Assembly: GCA_963575745.1 (NCBI GenBank)
Contig: CAUYUJ010014335.1
Location: 306,001 to 370,000, forward strand
Length of the DNA stretch: 64,000 bases
Direction: 5' to 3'
From: Prorocentrum cordatum
Lineage: Eukaryota; Sar; Dinophyceae; Prorocentrales; Prorocentraceae
The position numbers and the translations under genes were made by a program. Shown one piece after another: positions 40,100-49,800 of the stretch (positions are counted from its first letter, which is position 1; each line of letters begins with the position of its first letter). The notes beneath the pieces were generated by a model. It was not told the origin of the DNA. It did not search any database and saw nothing but the letters and a program-made list of their open reading frames with translations.

Positions 40100-40790
40100 C
40101 CGCGGGTGCCTCGCCACGTCGTCGCGACTGTGCTCGGTGTGCTTTGCGCCGGGCTCTTCGACGGGATCGGCGGCTTGGCGGCGGCGGTCTCGCGGCTGCC
40201 CGCGCGCGTCGTCGGCTGGGTTGGCGCGGAGACGGACGCCGAGGCGAGGGGGATCATGCGCCTCAGGTGGCCTGGCGCCGTCGATTGGGGCGACGTGAAG
40301 ACGGCCTCCGCCCAGGCGATCAACGACCTGCGCGAGGCCTACCAGTCCGACGTGGACCCTGTCATCGCGGCGGCAGGCAGCCCGCGCCAGGAGCCCACTG
40401 GGCTGAATGCGGTAGTTCGAGGGCTGGCGGGCCCCGAGAACTCTGCGTTTTTCGAGGTGCCGCGGATCTTCGGGCTCTTGCAGCAGGCGTTCGGCGAGCG
40501 CTTCCAGCGGTTCGTCGAGAAAGCAGCGAGCATGACGGCCGGCCGACAGCGCGCGCGGCATGAGCGAGGCCCTCGCGGGGGATATTTCAACGTCGGTCCC
40601 CACTGCCAGTTGCGCGCGGACAAGGGGGAAGAGGGCAACCGCCGCAAGTGCCGTCGCAGCGTCACAGGGGGCGCGCCCACCACTCGCCGCGCCGACGGCC
40701 CGACCGCGCAGAGGTGCGAATCGGAGGGGGCATCGGCAGCGCGGGGAAGCGGGGGGCACGGGCGGCTGCGTCGGGCCACAGGCAAGTAGC
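40100..40790 (+). pseudogene. DNA (cytosine-5) methyltransferase domain, catalytic Cys replaced
   Basis: A C5-methyltransferase would methylate cytosine in DNA. In one phase: VLCAGLFDGIGGLAAAVSRL (motif I, FxGxG-type SAM loop, 40154-40174), VGWVGAETDAEARG (motif II acidic), WGDVKTAS (motif III), then AAAGSPRQEPTGLNAV, where motif IV should be GSPCQ: the Cys codon is CGC (Arg) at 40385-40387, a single-base change from TGC. FFEVPRIFGLLQQAFGERF and FVEKAASM follow, the second replacing the ENV motif (motif VI) by EKA. The best match is the DNMT3-like type captured by dinoflagellate elements. Target-recognition and motif IX/X regions are not recognisable after 40560. Catalytically dead as read. 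Confidence 0.75.
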
Positions 40791-42300
40791 TCCAACAGGG
40801 TGGCGACCAGGGGCGTGCAACCAGAGGGCGGCAAGGAATGGTCGCTGCACGGAGAAAAGCAGAACGCGGTGCAGATCGCCAATTTGAGCTGCAACGAGCG
40901 CACCGAAAAGGCGGTCTATTTGGCGTCTCTATTGCGCGCAATCCGCAAGCAGCAGATGGGGTGGCCCAGGGTAATGACTTTTCGCAGATCGGGATTTCGA
41001 TTCACTTGCTGGACGCCCCCAAGTCGCAGAGGGGCGCGCCCATATAGCCACTGGTGCCTGTCGGAGCATCGAGGGCCCGCTTCCACAGCCAGCTGTTCGG
41101 ATGCCCGCGTGGGAAGATCGAGATACAACGGGGGCGCGGTCTTCGAGCGCCTGGGCGAGGCGCGCATGCCGCTGGCGATCAGGGGGGCAAGCAGGAGATC
41201 GCGCTCGGCCCATTAGCCGACAGCGAGGATGCGGATGACGAGTAGTTCGGCGGCGGGTGGAGGGAGCCAGACAATTTTGCGCGCCATGCCTTGGTGTCGC
41301 GCCCCCGCACCGCTTCACTCAGGCCGAGCAGGGCGCGGGTGAACCATGCAGCTCGGCGGGCAATGCCCGAACTTTTTGTCTGGAGGCACACATGAAGAGC
41401 CAGGAGAAACGGCGAGGCGAACCATGATTAATGGATTACCAGGCCCTTACGCAGTGCGAGAGCCTACTCCAATGACACACCTTATACAGTCCACTTGCGC
41501 CTCCCGCAGGCGATGGGCCATGGGCACAGGTCGAGAGGGGACATCGGCATCGCGTGCCATTGCATACACATGTATGAAAGCATCTGTTTCGCCGGGCTCT
41601 CGGCGATGCAGGCGTTGCAGACATTTGCCGGCGTCGCAGCAATCGCGCATGCTGCAATTCGCTCCCAAGGCCAACCACAAAACCATCGGCCCACGCGATA
41701 CCGAATCAGGGCGCAGGCTGAGTCACATCGAGAGCCGGACGTGCCACATAAACCTGCGCCAGAACAGCATGGGAACCATCTGCGCGCTGATGAACTACGC
41801 GAACGGGTCGCGGGATTTGATCACCCAATGGCCACAGGAGGTGAATATCCTTGAGTCGGGCGACGGCCCCGAACGGATGGGCCGGGGCCAGAGAGAAGGA
41901 GAGGTGGGGCAGGTCATATGCAATTGGGAAGTAGACCACCACCAGGGGTTCCCCCAAAGCACAGCAGCGAGTCCCGACCCTGCTGAAATTGAGTGCCAGC
42001 GCGCGAACAGTGCCAGACGGGATCGAGTGTGCGTCAAATATCCAGAACGCCTCGCGTCGGCATCCATGGCGGAATAAGTCCCGCGGCTGATGATGGTGGA
42101 ATTGCTGGGGTGGGTGGGTGGGAATGCAACTGCTACTGTATCGTAACACGTCGACGGTCAGGATGAGTCATGAGTAGAGCAGCTGGTAGTGAATAGCTAC
42201 CCTGTAAGGTTGAGAGGGGGTTGTATTACTCCTCCTCGCTATCACGAGACGCGCGCTTGCGCTTCGGAGGGTCCTTTCTGCCGGCGCTTCGGCGGCCAGG
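40791..42300. other. no gene recognised
   Basis: Open frames up to 243 codons (41346-42077) exist, but their composition (Cys, Arg and Met-rich) and lack of motifs do not support coding. No tandem or inverted repeat stands out. Confidence 0.45.
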
Positions 42301-42306
42301 CTACAT

Positions 42307-42470
42307 TCAGGATGGGAAATAACACACAGACGCATTTAATCGTCGATCCCCAGGAAAATAGTTGAAAATATGGGAAGTGGGGGGAGCACAAAAACCCAGA
42401 ACAGATGGGAAAGTATAGGGAATCCTTTTTATTTGTGTCTATTTATTTGTGTGCCCCAGGACCCCTTCAA
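42307..42470. mobile_element. family III short dispersed element
   Basis: TCAGGATGGGAAATAACACA to CCAGGACCCCTTCAA. It shares AATATGGGAAGTGGGGGGA, then AAAACCCAGAA and AGGGAATCCTTTTTATTTGT with three other copies (45556, 53217, 59896). The ends have weak inverted similarity (ACACACAGAC and GTGTCTATTT). Not autonomous. Confidence 0.8.
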
Positions 42471-42940
42471 TCACGCAGTGGTCCAGGTTTCTCTTGCGAT
42501 TGCAGGGCTGACGACCCCCAAGATCCTTTACGTTACCTTACCTCCCAGCCCCTCGTTTCACAACCTTTCCTCGTCCCCGTCAGCATTCCGACCCCCGGCT
42601 CGCGCTTTTTGTCTCTCGCTCATCCCCACCTCCTCCCCCCGCCCTTTGTTCGCCACCTCCTCCTCCAAAGCCCGGTCAGACATCCCGACCTTTCGACCGT
42701 GCCCCTTGCCTGTCGCCGGAAGTGTTGGTCGCAATGTTTGGCGTCCTGGGGTATGTTGGCGGACCGAACGGTGGAGTTTCAGCGCCGCTCCCGCGTGGCA
42801 GATTGGTTGGCGCCGCCCCCGCTGACTAAAGCAGGGCCTAGCCAGGATCCCTCGCCCGCATTACCGCGAGCTGCTCCCGGACGGCCCTGCGGTGGTGTTT
42901 GTGGGATCCCGAGCCGCAGCAAGATTGGCCTGGCATTCAA

Positions 42941-43169
42941 GCAGTGGCGAAGCGTCCTGGCGTGCCTACCTATAGTCCTACTAAACAATATTTTAGGAAC
43001 CTTGTGTGGTTCCCACAAAATGTTATCAGAACATTTCTGGCTGGGACTGTCTTGTTTGATCACATCTGGTTGATGTTCGAAGAACATTGTTTTTGTTTTT
43101 AGGACATGCTCGGGTTCCAATAACATTTCGTGGCAGGGCTATAGGAATGCCGGGACGGTCGGTCCCTGC
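42941..43169. mobile_element. family II inverted-repeat transposon (229 bp)
   Basis: Ends GCAGTGGCGAAGCGTCCTGG and GACGGTCGGTCCCTGC are imperfect inverted repeats, continued inward by CCTATAGTCCTAC and GGCTATAGG. TCAA flanks both sides (42937-42940 and 43170-43173). The interior has repeats of GAACAT/ATGTTC and no coding capacity. Aligns throughout with 56825-57050. Confidence 0.75.
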
Positions 43170-44450
43170 TCAACGCATGACAAAACAGCCAGGGCGCTTC
43201 CTTGGAAAGCCCGAGGATGCCTTCCAGGGCGCTTCCGTGCCCAGCCCGAGAGGACCCGCCGAAAAGCCTGCTTGGGCAGCCCGAGGGTACCTGCGCGGAC
43301 GTCTCCCTCCGCGCGGGTCCGAGTGTTGAGGGCTTGGCGACTCGAGCAGGTAGGGGTTGCCAGGGGCTCGGGTGGACACGTTGAGAGAGGGGTGATCCAA
43401 CGGGTATCTGTCCATCCTCTTGCTGTGTCTGTTTCGCGGGCCCAGGGCGTAGCTGGAATGATCGACGGTCAGCGCATCTCCAGCCATCGTCGTTGGACGA
43501 TGGCTGGAAATATTGTGGATGCTTAGGATGTGGGCATCTTGAGAGCTTGTTGGGTTGTTTAGGAGGTCCAATTGGTGGCCTCGTCAAGGCCTCCTGGACG
43601 GCTTCGAGGGACCCAGAGAAGGGGAGGAGTGGGGGCCTCTTTGAAGTCTCCAGGCCAGAGGGAACAACGGTTGGTTTTCCAACCAGTTTCGTGAGATGTG
43701 TTCGCGGACCACTTGTTGTCCTTTTTTAAGGCCGTCTCGAAGGCATCATTCATGCGTTCTTTGGGGCTTCGGGGACTCCGAGGCGTCCTGGACGTTCTTG
43801 GGTCTGAAAATGTCAGCATGTTGTAAAGTCAGTCAGAAGCCAGAAGCTGTTCAACGCCATGGGTCCTTCGGGCCAGCCCCCCAGAGCTTCCAAAGCGCTC
43901 CCTAGCACGGCGTCTATGGCTCCAGAGCAAGGGCACGCGACGAGGCCCCAGAAGCTGGCAGGAACCGCCAGGCGCACCTGTGAGATCAGGCGTCCGTGGC
44001 CTCCACGAACAGTGGACCACCAAAGGCCTCAGGGATCTCCACCACAGCTGGCACGAGTGTCAGAAAAACCCTTGCGTTTGAGGGGTGCCCTTGCGTGTTC
44101 GTGGTTGGGCTCTCCACCTTGGCATGTTTTCAGCTTGGGGCATGTCAATGACCCCTGGTCTTTGGCAAGGGGCTCGTACTCCTGACCCGCGCTCTTGTGG
44201 CCATGCTTTGCCTACACATGGACCTTCAAGGACCTGTGGGCACTCCACTGCAGGTTAGCACCGCGTTGATGCAGCGGCGATCTCGGCGCAGTGGCCCAGA
44301 ATCGGCCGGCCTTGAGCGGTCTGCATCGTCGGCACGCCGCGATCGTTGCGGGCCGCAGCGACCCGCGCGGTGCTGGTGGCTAAAAGCAGGCGCCCATCGC
44401 GACCTGAACCCGTCGCATGACCCAGGGGCGCGGAGGTGGATGTCCTGATC
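43170..44450. other. no gene recognised
   Basis: Mixed sequence with G-rich phrases such as GGCCTCGTCAAGGCCTCC and GGGGCTTCGGGGAC. No domain or clear repeat boundary. Confidence 0.45.
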
Positions 44451-44590
44451 GGCCTGTTTTCCACCACCACCACCATAAGTTGTAGGGGGAGGGGGTCCTC
44501 CTCCACCTCCTCCTCCTCCTTTCCGTCCTCCTCCTCGTCCTCCTTCTTCCCCCTCCAACTTATGGTGGTGGTGGTGGTGGAAAACAGGCC
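44451..44590. other. 140-bp foldback (inverted repeat with CCT-rich loop)
   Basis: Left arm GGCCTGTTTTCCACCACCAC and CACCATAAGTTG, right arm CAACTTATGGTGGTGG and GGTGGTGGAAAACAGGCC. The loop is CTCC-rich. No target duplication was found. Confidence 0.85.
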
Positions 44591-44653
44591 CATCATGTCA
44601 TTTGCGGTGTTCTGCGCTTAGCTCTGCACAATGATCCCTCTGGGACGCCTTGC

Positions 44654-44803
44654 GTTGGGTCGGGCCTGTCTCTCTACAGGCAGGTTTTGGACGAAATTGA
44701 AAAATAGGCAACAAATGCCAAAAAGTACCCAACCCATCCTCCCCAGACTATGTTTTCATTTTTGTTCCAATATTCATCCTGTAGAGGGACAGGCCCGACT
44801 CGA
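44654..44803 (+). mobile_element. family I inverted-repeat transposon (150 bp)
   Basis: Left end TTGGGTCGGGCCTGTCTCTC then TACAGG; right end CCTGTAGAGGGACAGGCCCG then ACTCGA. A perfect 8-bp target duplication, GCCTTGCG, lies at 44646-44653 and 44804-44811. AT-rich interior. Confidence 0.85.
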
Positions 44804-45023
44804 GCCTTGCGGCCGCGTGCTCTGTGGCCTCCCTTGGCCCCTCTGCTCCGATGCCGGGCGCCCTCGCCGCGGCCTCGAGGCGATCGCGCAGCACTCGCCG
44901 CACGCGTTCGTGCAGGGCACCGAGGCGCTGGACAGGCAGAAGCTCAATCAGCTGGAGCAGCACTTCTTCATCATGACTGAGGAGGACCCGCGCCCACAGA
45001 GTCAGGCGAGGGGCAAGTGCTGA
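44804..45023 (+). pseudogene. short open frame, unknown
   Basis: Directly after the family I element one phase reads RPLGLEAIAQHSPHAFVQGT-like text, EALDRQKLNQLEQHFFIMTE and EDPRPQSQARGKC before TGA at 45021-45023. It looks like protein-coding sequence of a gene fragment, perhaps interrupted by the element, but I recognise no family. Confidence 0.3.
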
Positions 45024-45555
45024 TACCGGTGCTCGTGCTTCGTGGTTGCCTTGCGGGGCCTCCCGGGAGGCCCTCGTCGCCACGGCTGGATCTGATTCGA
45101 CATTCTGGTCGGAGTGCACCCCGGGAGAGGTCTGGTATCGGAATCTGTCTTGGCTTCTACAGGTTTCCCCGCCCAGTCGGCCAATCCAGCGGCCCATCTC
45201 CCCCTCCGCCCCTCGGCCGCCCAGCTTCCACCTTCCCCCTCCTCGTGTGGCTTCCAGCACGAAGAGAACGGGTCCTACTGCTGTCAGCCGTTCGGACCCC
45301 CCCCCTCGGGCCATTCCCCTCCTATTTGGAATTCCTCAAGAATTGCTGCCTCGCCCTCGAGCCTCACCTCCCTTCGCTCCTCCTCGTCCGCATCCTTGTC
45401 GCAGGAGCTGGCCAGCTGCATGGGCTTGAGCGGTCAGTGCATCGTTGCAAACGGCCCGCTAGAGGCTTCGGGGGTCAGCATGTTTGCCATGTGCCAAGTA
45501 TGTTTGCAATACTTGCCCATGCCACTACTGCAGCTTCCGGAGTTGTCAGAAATAC

Positions 45556-45715
45556 TCAGGAGGGAGAGAAGAACAAGCACAATTACTCGTCGATCCCCAG
45601 GGAAGATGGAAAAGTATGGAAAGTGGGGGGAAGACGAAAACCTAGAAAATATTAGAACATATAGGGAATCCTGGGATGTGTGTCTATCTATGTGTGTGTC
45701 CCGGGACCCCTGCAA
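45556..45715. mobile_element. family III short dispersed element
   Basis: TCAGGAGGGAGAGAAGAACA to CGGGACCCCTGCAA; more diverged than the other copies. Confidence 0.75.
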
Positions 45716-45954
45716 GTACCTCGATAGTTCCAGTTCGTTGAGCAGGTTGGTCACGAACAGTTGCCTTACATGCAGCGAGCATACTCCCGCGAGGGCCGTG
45801 GAGACAGTGAAGACAGCATGTGTGGTTATTGCATGCTCTTCCTCCTCGCCCTCGCCCTCGCCCTCGTCCTCCTCCTCCTCCTCCTGCTTCTCCTCCTCCC
45901 CCTCGTCCTCCCCCTACTCCCCCCTCATCCTCCCGCCCTCCCTCCTCTAGAAGG

Positions 45955-46990
45955 AAGTTGCGTGTGGTACAGTATACGTGGCGCAATCTGTGTGGCGCAA
46001 GGTCTGTGGTGCAACATATGTGGTGCGGTGAATTTCTGCTCGCAGGGAGTTGGCAACTCCGCTGCTCGCGCAATCGTCCCACCCAGCCACCCGCAACTTG
46101 GTCTGCCAGTCCCATGCGTCGGCGATTGCGATGAGTGCGTGGTGTTGGCTGGTGCATCCATGCGCTCGCGCTAGGCCGCGTATGCTCGCGCGCGCAGCGG
46201 CCAGCTAGTTTGGCGCGACCGACTTGGCTTCGGTGGCGCTGACTGCTGGGCTAATCCCAGCGGGCACTTCACTCCAAGTCGGCGACTTGGGCGGGCGCGG
46301 CATCATGGCAACGACGACAACGACACTCCGAGTTTCTTAATCAGCTTCGGGGGGGCCTCACCCCCTCCGACAGCCACAGATCGACCCCCGTTGCGGGCAG
46401 CCACCGCGCGCCGAAGGCGCTCCGACCCCCGTCGCGGCGCGACGACGAAATGAGGTTGACCCCCGTCGGGGGGGGTTATTCCCCACGTTTTTTTGAAGAA
46501 ACGCAGAGCAGACACAATGCTGATAGTAGCGGCGCTGGTGACGATGACGGCGCCGATGTTGATGACGCCGGCGACGATGACAGTGTCCTCGCGTCGGTGA
46601 TGAAGGTTTTGGAAGGAGCTCAACATGCACGCCGCTGGCGCGCGAAAGTGGCCCGCATGGTATCACTTGACACGGATCGTGCCTTCCCCAGCACGCGCGC
46701 AAGGGCGTTTGAATGATGTCGGCATGCGGCGCAGGAGGCCCGCTTGGCAGAATTATAGAACAGGTTCAAAAATGGTGGTTCCCCTTCGAATTCGCAAGAG
46801 CGAAAGCGCACGTTTTTTTCAAACCTGATGTTGCGAAACCACGTGTTTTTTGGTGTCGGGACAGTCGTTTTTTGAATTGTCGACGAGCCCCGAGGTTTTT
46901 GACGGATTTCGGCATGCAATTCGTCCCGTTGTTTGCAGAGGGATCTGCGCGCCAGCAAACGCGCAAGGGCGTTTGAATGTTTTCGACATG
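45955..46990. repeat. ATGCGCGCGC-rich module, first copy
   Basis: Contains CGCGCAATCGTCCCACCCA (about 46067), CTAGTTTGGCGCGACCGACT (about 46206), a GATGAC-rich stretch (46535-46585), and sub-units with GCGCAAGGGCGTTTGAATGA then TCGGCATGC near 46700, 46900 and 46960. The same order recurs at 47455 and, shorter, at 48470. Confidence 0.7.
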
Positions 46991-47454
46991 CGCGCGCGAA
47001 GCCCGCACGGTAGCAATAGATGGACATGATGGGAAGCCGGTGGTTTTCAGGAGAACTCGCAAGACCGCAAGCGCAAGTTTTTTCTTGCCATGTGTTTGTT
47101 GCGTACCGTTTGGGCACTCGATTTCGAAATCTTTACAACATCATTTTTTTATAGTAATTTCAGCGTGCGCGACAACCCGCGCGTGTGCACTTCGTTTCAT
47201 TTGCTGCAAGGGATGCTAGAACATTGTTTGTTTGTGATGAACGAGTGCTCTCGCATAGCTCGTTACAAAAGATGACGGGGGGGTCGATACCTGTTTGGCT
47301 GGGATGATACGAATTCATGTTCAGGATGGACGATTGGGCTGAATCGTATGTGAATCGCAATACGAAAAAAGGGAGACAGACAATCCCAGAGGGGGATATT
47401 TATTTCCTTAAGAAAGGAACATCCACCCTGCCGCACCTTAGTCTTAGTGTGTCC
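46991..47454. other. spacer between module copies
   Basis: Mixed AT-richer sequence with no gene or repeat that I can support. Confidence 0.4.
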
Positions 47455-48260
47455 ACTGTTCGCGCAATCGTCCCACCCACCCACCCGCAATTTGGTTTGC
47501 AAATCCTAGGCGGCGGCGGTGGCGATGATTAATTTGCGCTGGCTGGCGCATCGCTGCGGTCGCGCTAGCGCGCGCCGGCTCGCGCACTGACTGGCAAGCT
47601 AGTCTGGCGCGACCGACGCGGCCGTTGTGGCGCTGACCGTCGGGGACCTTCCCAAGGTCGCAGGAGCGCTGGCGCGCGGGCGCTTCAGTGCGAGTCAGTG
47701 ACCGAGGCGGGCGCGGTAGCATGGCGACGTCGAAATGGCAGGTACTATGTTGATTGTAGCGGTGATGGTGACGACGATGATGATGACGAAGGCCAACGAT
47801 GGCGACGATGCTGACCACGCGGATGACGACGATGGTGTTCACGCGTTCGACATGCGCGCGTCGTGGCCGGCGGGCGCGAGCGTTTTGCATGGTAATGTGT
47901 GGCGGGTCGTGGCCCCCCAAGCACGCTCGTAAGACCGTTTGACTGATTTTGGCATGCGCGCGCGAGAGGCCAATTTGGCAGCCAGCATTTGGCGAGCACG
48001 TTGGGGAAACGACGGTTGTATCACGACGTCATCGCAACGCGCGCGCATTTGTTTGTTGCTTGTCGCTGCGCGAAACCACCAGTTCGATTTTGATGACCCC
48101 ACAAACCCACGGATTTTGAGTGATTTTGGCATGCGCGCGCGACGTCGCGCGCGTGCGGATTTGCTTGGCTTACTTGTTGCAAGGGGTTTTGGACAATTGA
48201 TGGGTTGTGATAGTCGCGTCGCGCGCACCGTAATATTTTCTGAGGATGCATGGGGGGTCG
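47455..48260. repeat. ATGCGCGCGC-rich module, second copy
   Basis: CGCGCAATCGTCCCACCCAC (47461), TAGTCTGGCGCGACCGACGC (47600), GATGATGATGACGAAGGCC (47777) and sub-units TTTGACTGATTTTGGCATGC (47937) and TTGAGTGATTTTGGCATGCG (48117). About three quarters of the first copy's landmarks are present in the same order. Confidence 0.7.
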
Positions 48261-48464
48261 AGCCCGGTTTGGAGGGGATGGTTTGGATTTGTACGGAAAG
48301 TGGACGGGGCGGCAGAAGAATCTGAATTTGCATATCCCCATGGGGAGGGGCAGCACGTCTTGGGGGAGGATGGGGAATTTACCTTTCCAGTGGATAAGAG
48401 AAGCTACGTGGCGCAAATAATTCTGAACTGTTTGGGGTTGTTAATTCCACTGCGGGCGTCGAGG

Positions 48465-49130
48465 TGCAAGCTATGTGGTGCAACTTGCGTGGGTTTAATA
48501 TCACCAGTGCTGCAGTGCGATCTCGCGCCCAGAGCGGCCAGTCACTTTGGCTGAGCCGACGCGGCCGTCAAGGCGGTGACCGATGGGGATCTTCCCTGAG
48601 CGTCTCACAGGCCGCGTTGGCGCGCAGGCGCACCATTGCGGGTCGGTGACTCGGGCGGGCGCGGTGTCAGAATGATGTCGGCAAACGGCGGAAACGATGA
48701 TGAAACTAGCGAGGATGGCGACGACGGTTACGATGATTACGGCAAAGCCAATGACGGTGCCGAATATGTTTACGTGTCGTTGGTGAAGGTTTGAGATGGA
48801 TTCCAGCATGCGCGCGCGGCCGACGTGTGCGAGCGGCCCGCTTATAGCATCTGACAGGGAATGTGCTCCCGCCAGCACACGCGCAATGCCGTTCGACTCA
48901 TTTCGACTCGCGCTCGAGAGGTCCGCTTGGTCCCATTTGACGAACACGTTGAGAACCCCATGGTTTCTTATCTCAAGACCTTTCGCACAACTGTGTTGGC
49001 AACGCATCGCAAGTCCGAGTGTTGTCCGTGTTAAAACATGACTTCGTGATCATAGATTTCAAATCCTCGCGACACCCTTTCCGTTTTTGTGTATTCCGAC
49101 ATGCGCGCTCGACGACACGCGCGTGTGGAT
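48465..49130. repeat. ATGCGCGCGC-rich module, third copy
   Basis: GAGCGGCCAGTCACTTTGGC (48531), GATGATGAAACTAGCGAGGA (48697) and sub-units CATGCGCGCGCGGCCGACG (48808), CGTTCGACTCATTTCGACTC (48892) and TTCCGACATGCGCGCTCG (49094). More diverged and shorter. Confidence 0.6.
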
Positions 49131-49430
49131 TGTATGTTGCCTTTGTTGGCCGGGCTTTTTAATTTTCTGTTTTTCTATGAAGGGATGTGCGGGCATAGTA
49201 TTATTCCAAAAGGATTATGGGGCGGGCGGTATCGCGACTACCCGGGATGATACGAATTATTATTTAAGATGCGCGATGCGGCAAAGTCATGGGGAACATT
49301 GTAATGTTCCAGGGGGGGCCGGGAATTTTGTGGGGTAGAGTTCAGGTTCGTCTCAAAACAGCGAACTACTGTGAAGGCCTTACGGCCGGTGCCGCCGACA
49401 TTGCATGGCGGCGACAACGACGACCAAAAC

Positions 49431-49800
49431 GACGAAACTCTCGGGGGCCTCCTGAGGGTAGTTTGGGGGCCTTTTGGGAAGCACTTGGGGGCCGCTTGGG
49501 AGCCTCGAAAGGGCCTCCTGGGGTTTCATGGGGGTCTCTTGGGGTCCTCTTGGGGCTTCTCGGGGGGCTTCGTAGGGGCCTCTGGGGGTGTCCTGAGAGC
49601 TTCTCAAGCCGAGGGCTCGAAATGTCCGTTCGGGTCCCGCGTCTGGGCTCCCTCTTACAACCGTCTTGAGAGGCCTCTTGGACGGTCATGGGGCCCTCTT
49701 CGGTTGTTTTGGGGCTCTCTTGGACTCCTCTTGGGCCATCTTGGGGCAGTCTTGGGGGCCTCTTGGCCTGTCTTGGAGCGTCGGGAAGCTGACAAGGCGA
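49431..49800. repeat. G-rich degenerate repeats (TTGGGGGCCTCT type)
   Basis: Variants of GGGGGCCTCTTGG and CTTGGGGTC follow one another about every 12-20 bases. They resemble the reverse complement of the text at 1-1000 (GCCCCAAGACGG). Open frames are incidental. Confidence 0.6.

Larger units (their letters stand above)
36405..40790 (+). mobile_element. retroelement with gag-like, RT and C5-methyltransferase domains (3' part)
   Basis: The continuation of the element that starts near 27741. In order it has a gag-like region (36.46-37.3 kb), a repetitive GC-rich linker (37.3-38.2 kb), an RT region (38.2-39.8 kb), a weak RNase H region (39.8-40.1 kb) and a DNA cytosine-methyltransferase domain (40.1-40.56 kb). 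This order, with the methyltransferase at the C-terminus, is one I recognise from dinoflagellate elements. Several frameshifts make this copy inactive. I see no terminal repeats. Confidence 0.7.

Noticed and set aside
41346-42077. 243-codon plus-strand frame
   Set aside because: No motif, Cys/Arg-rich composition and several equally long overlapping frames; likely chance.
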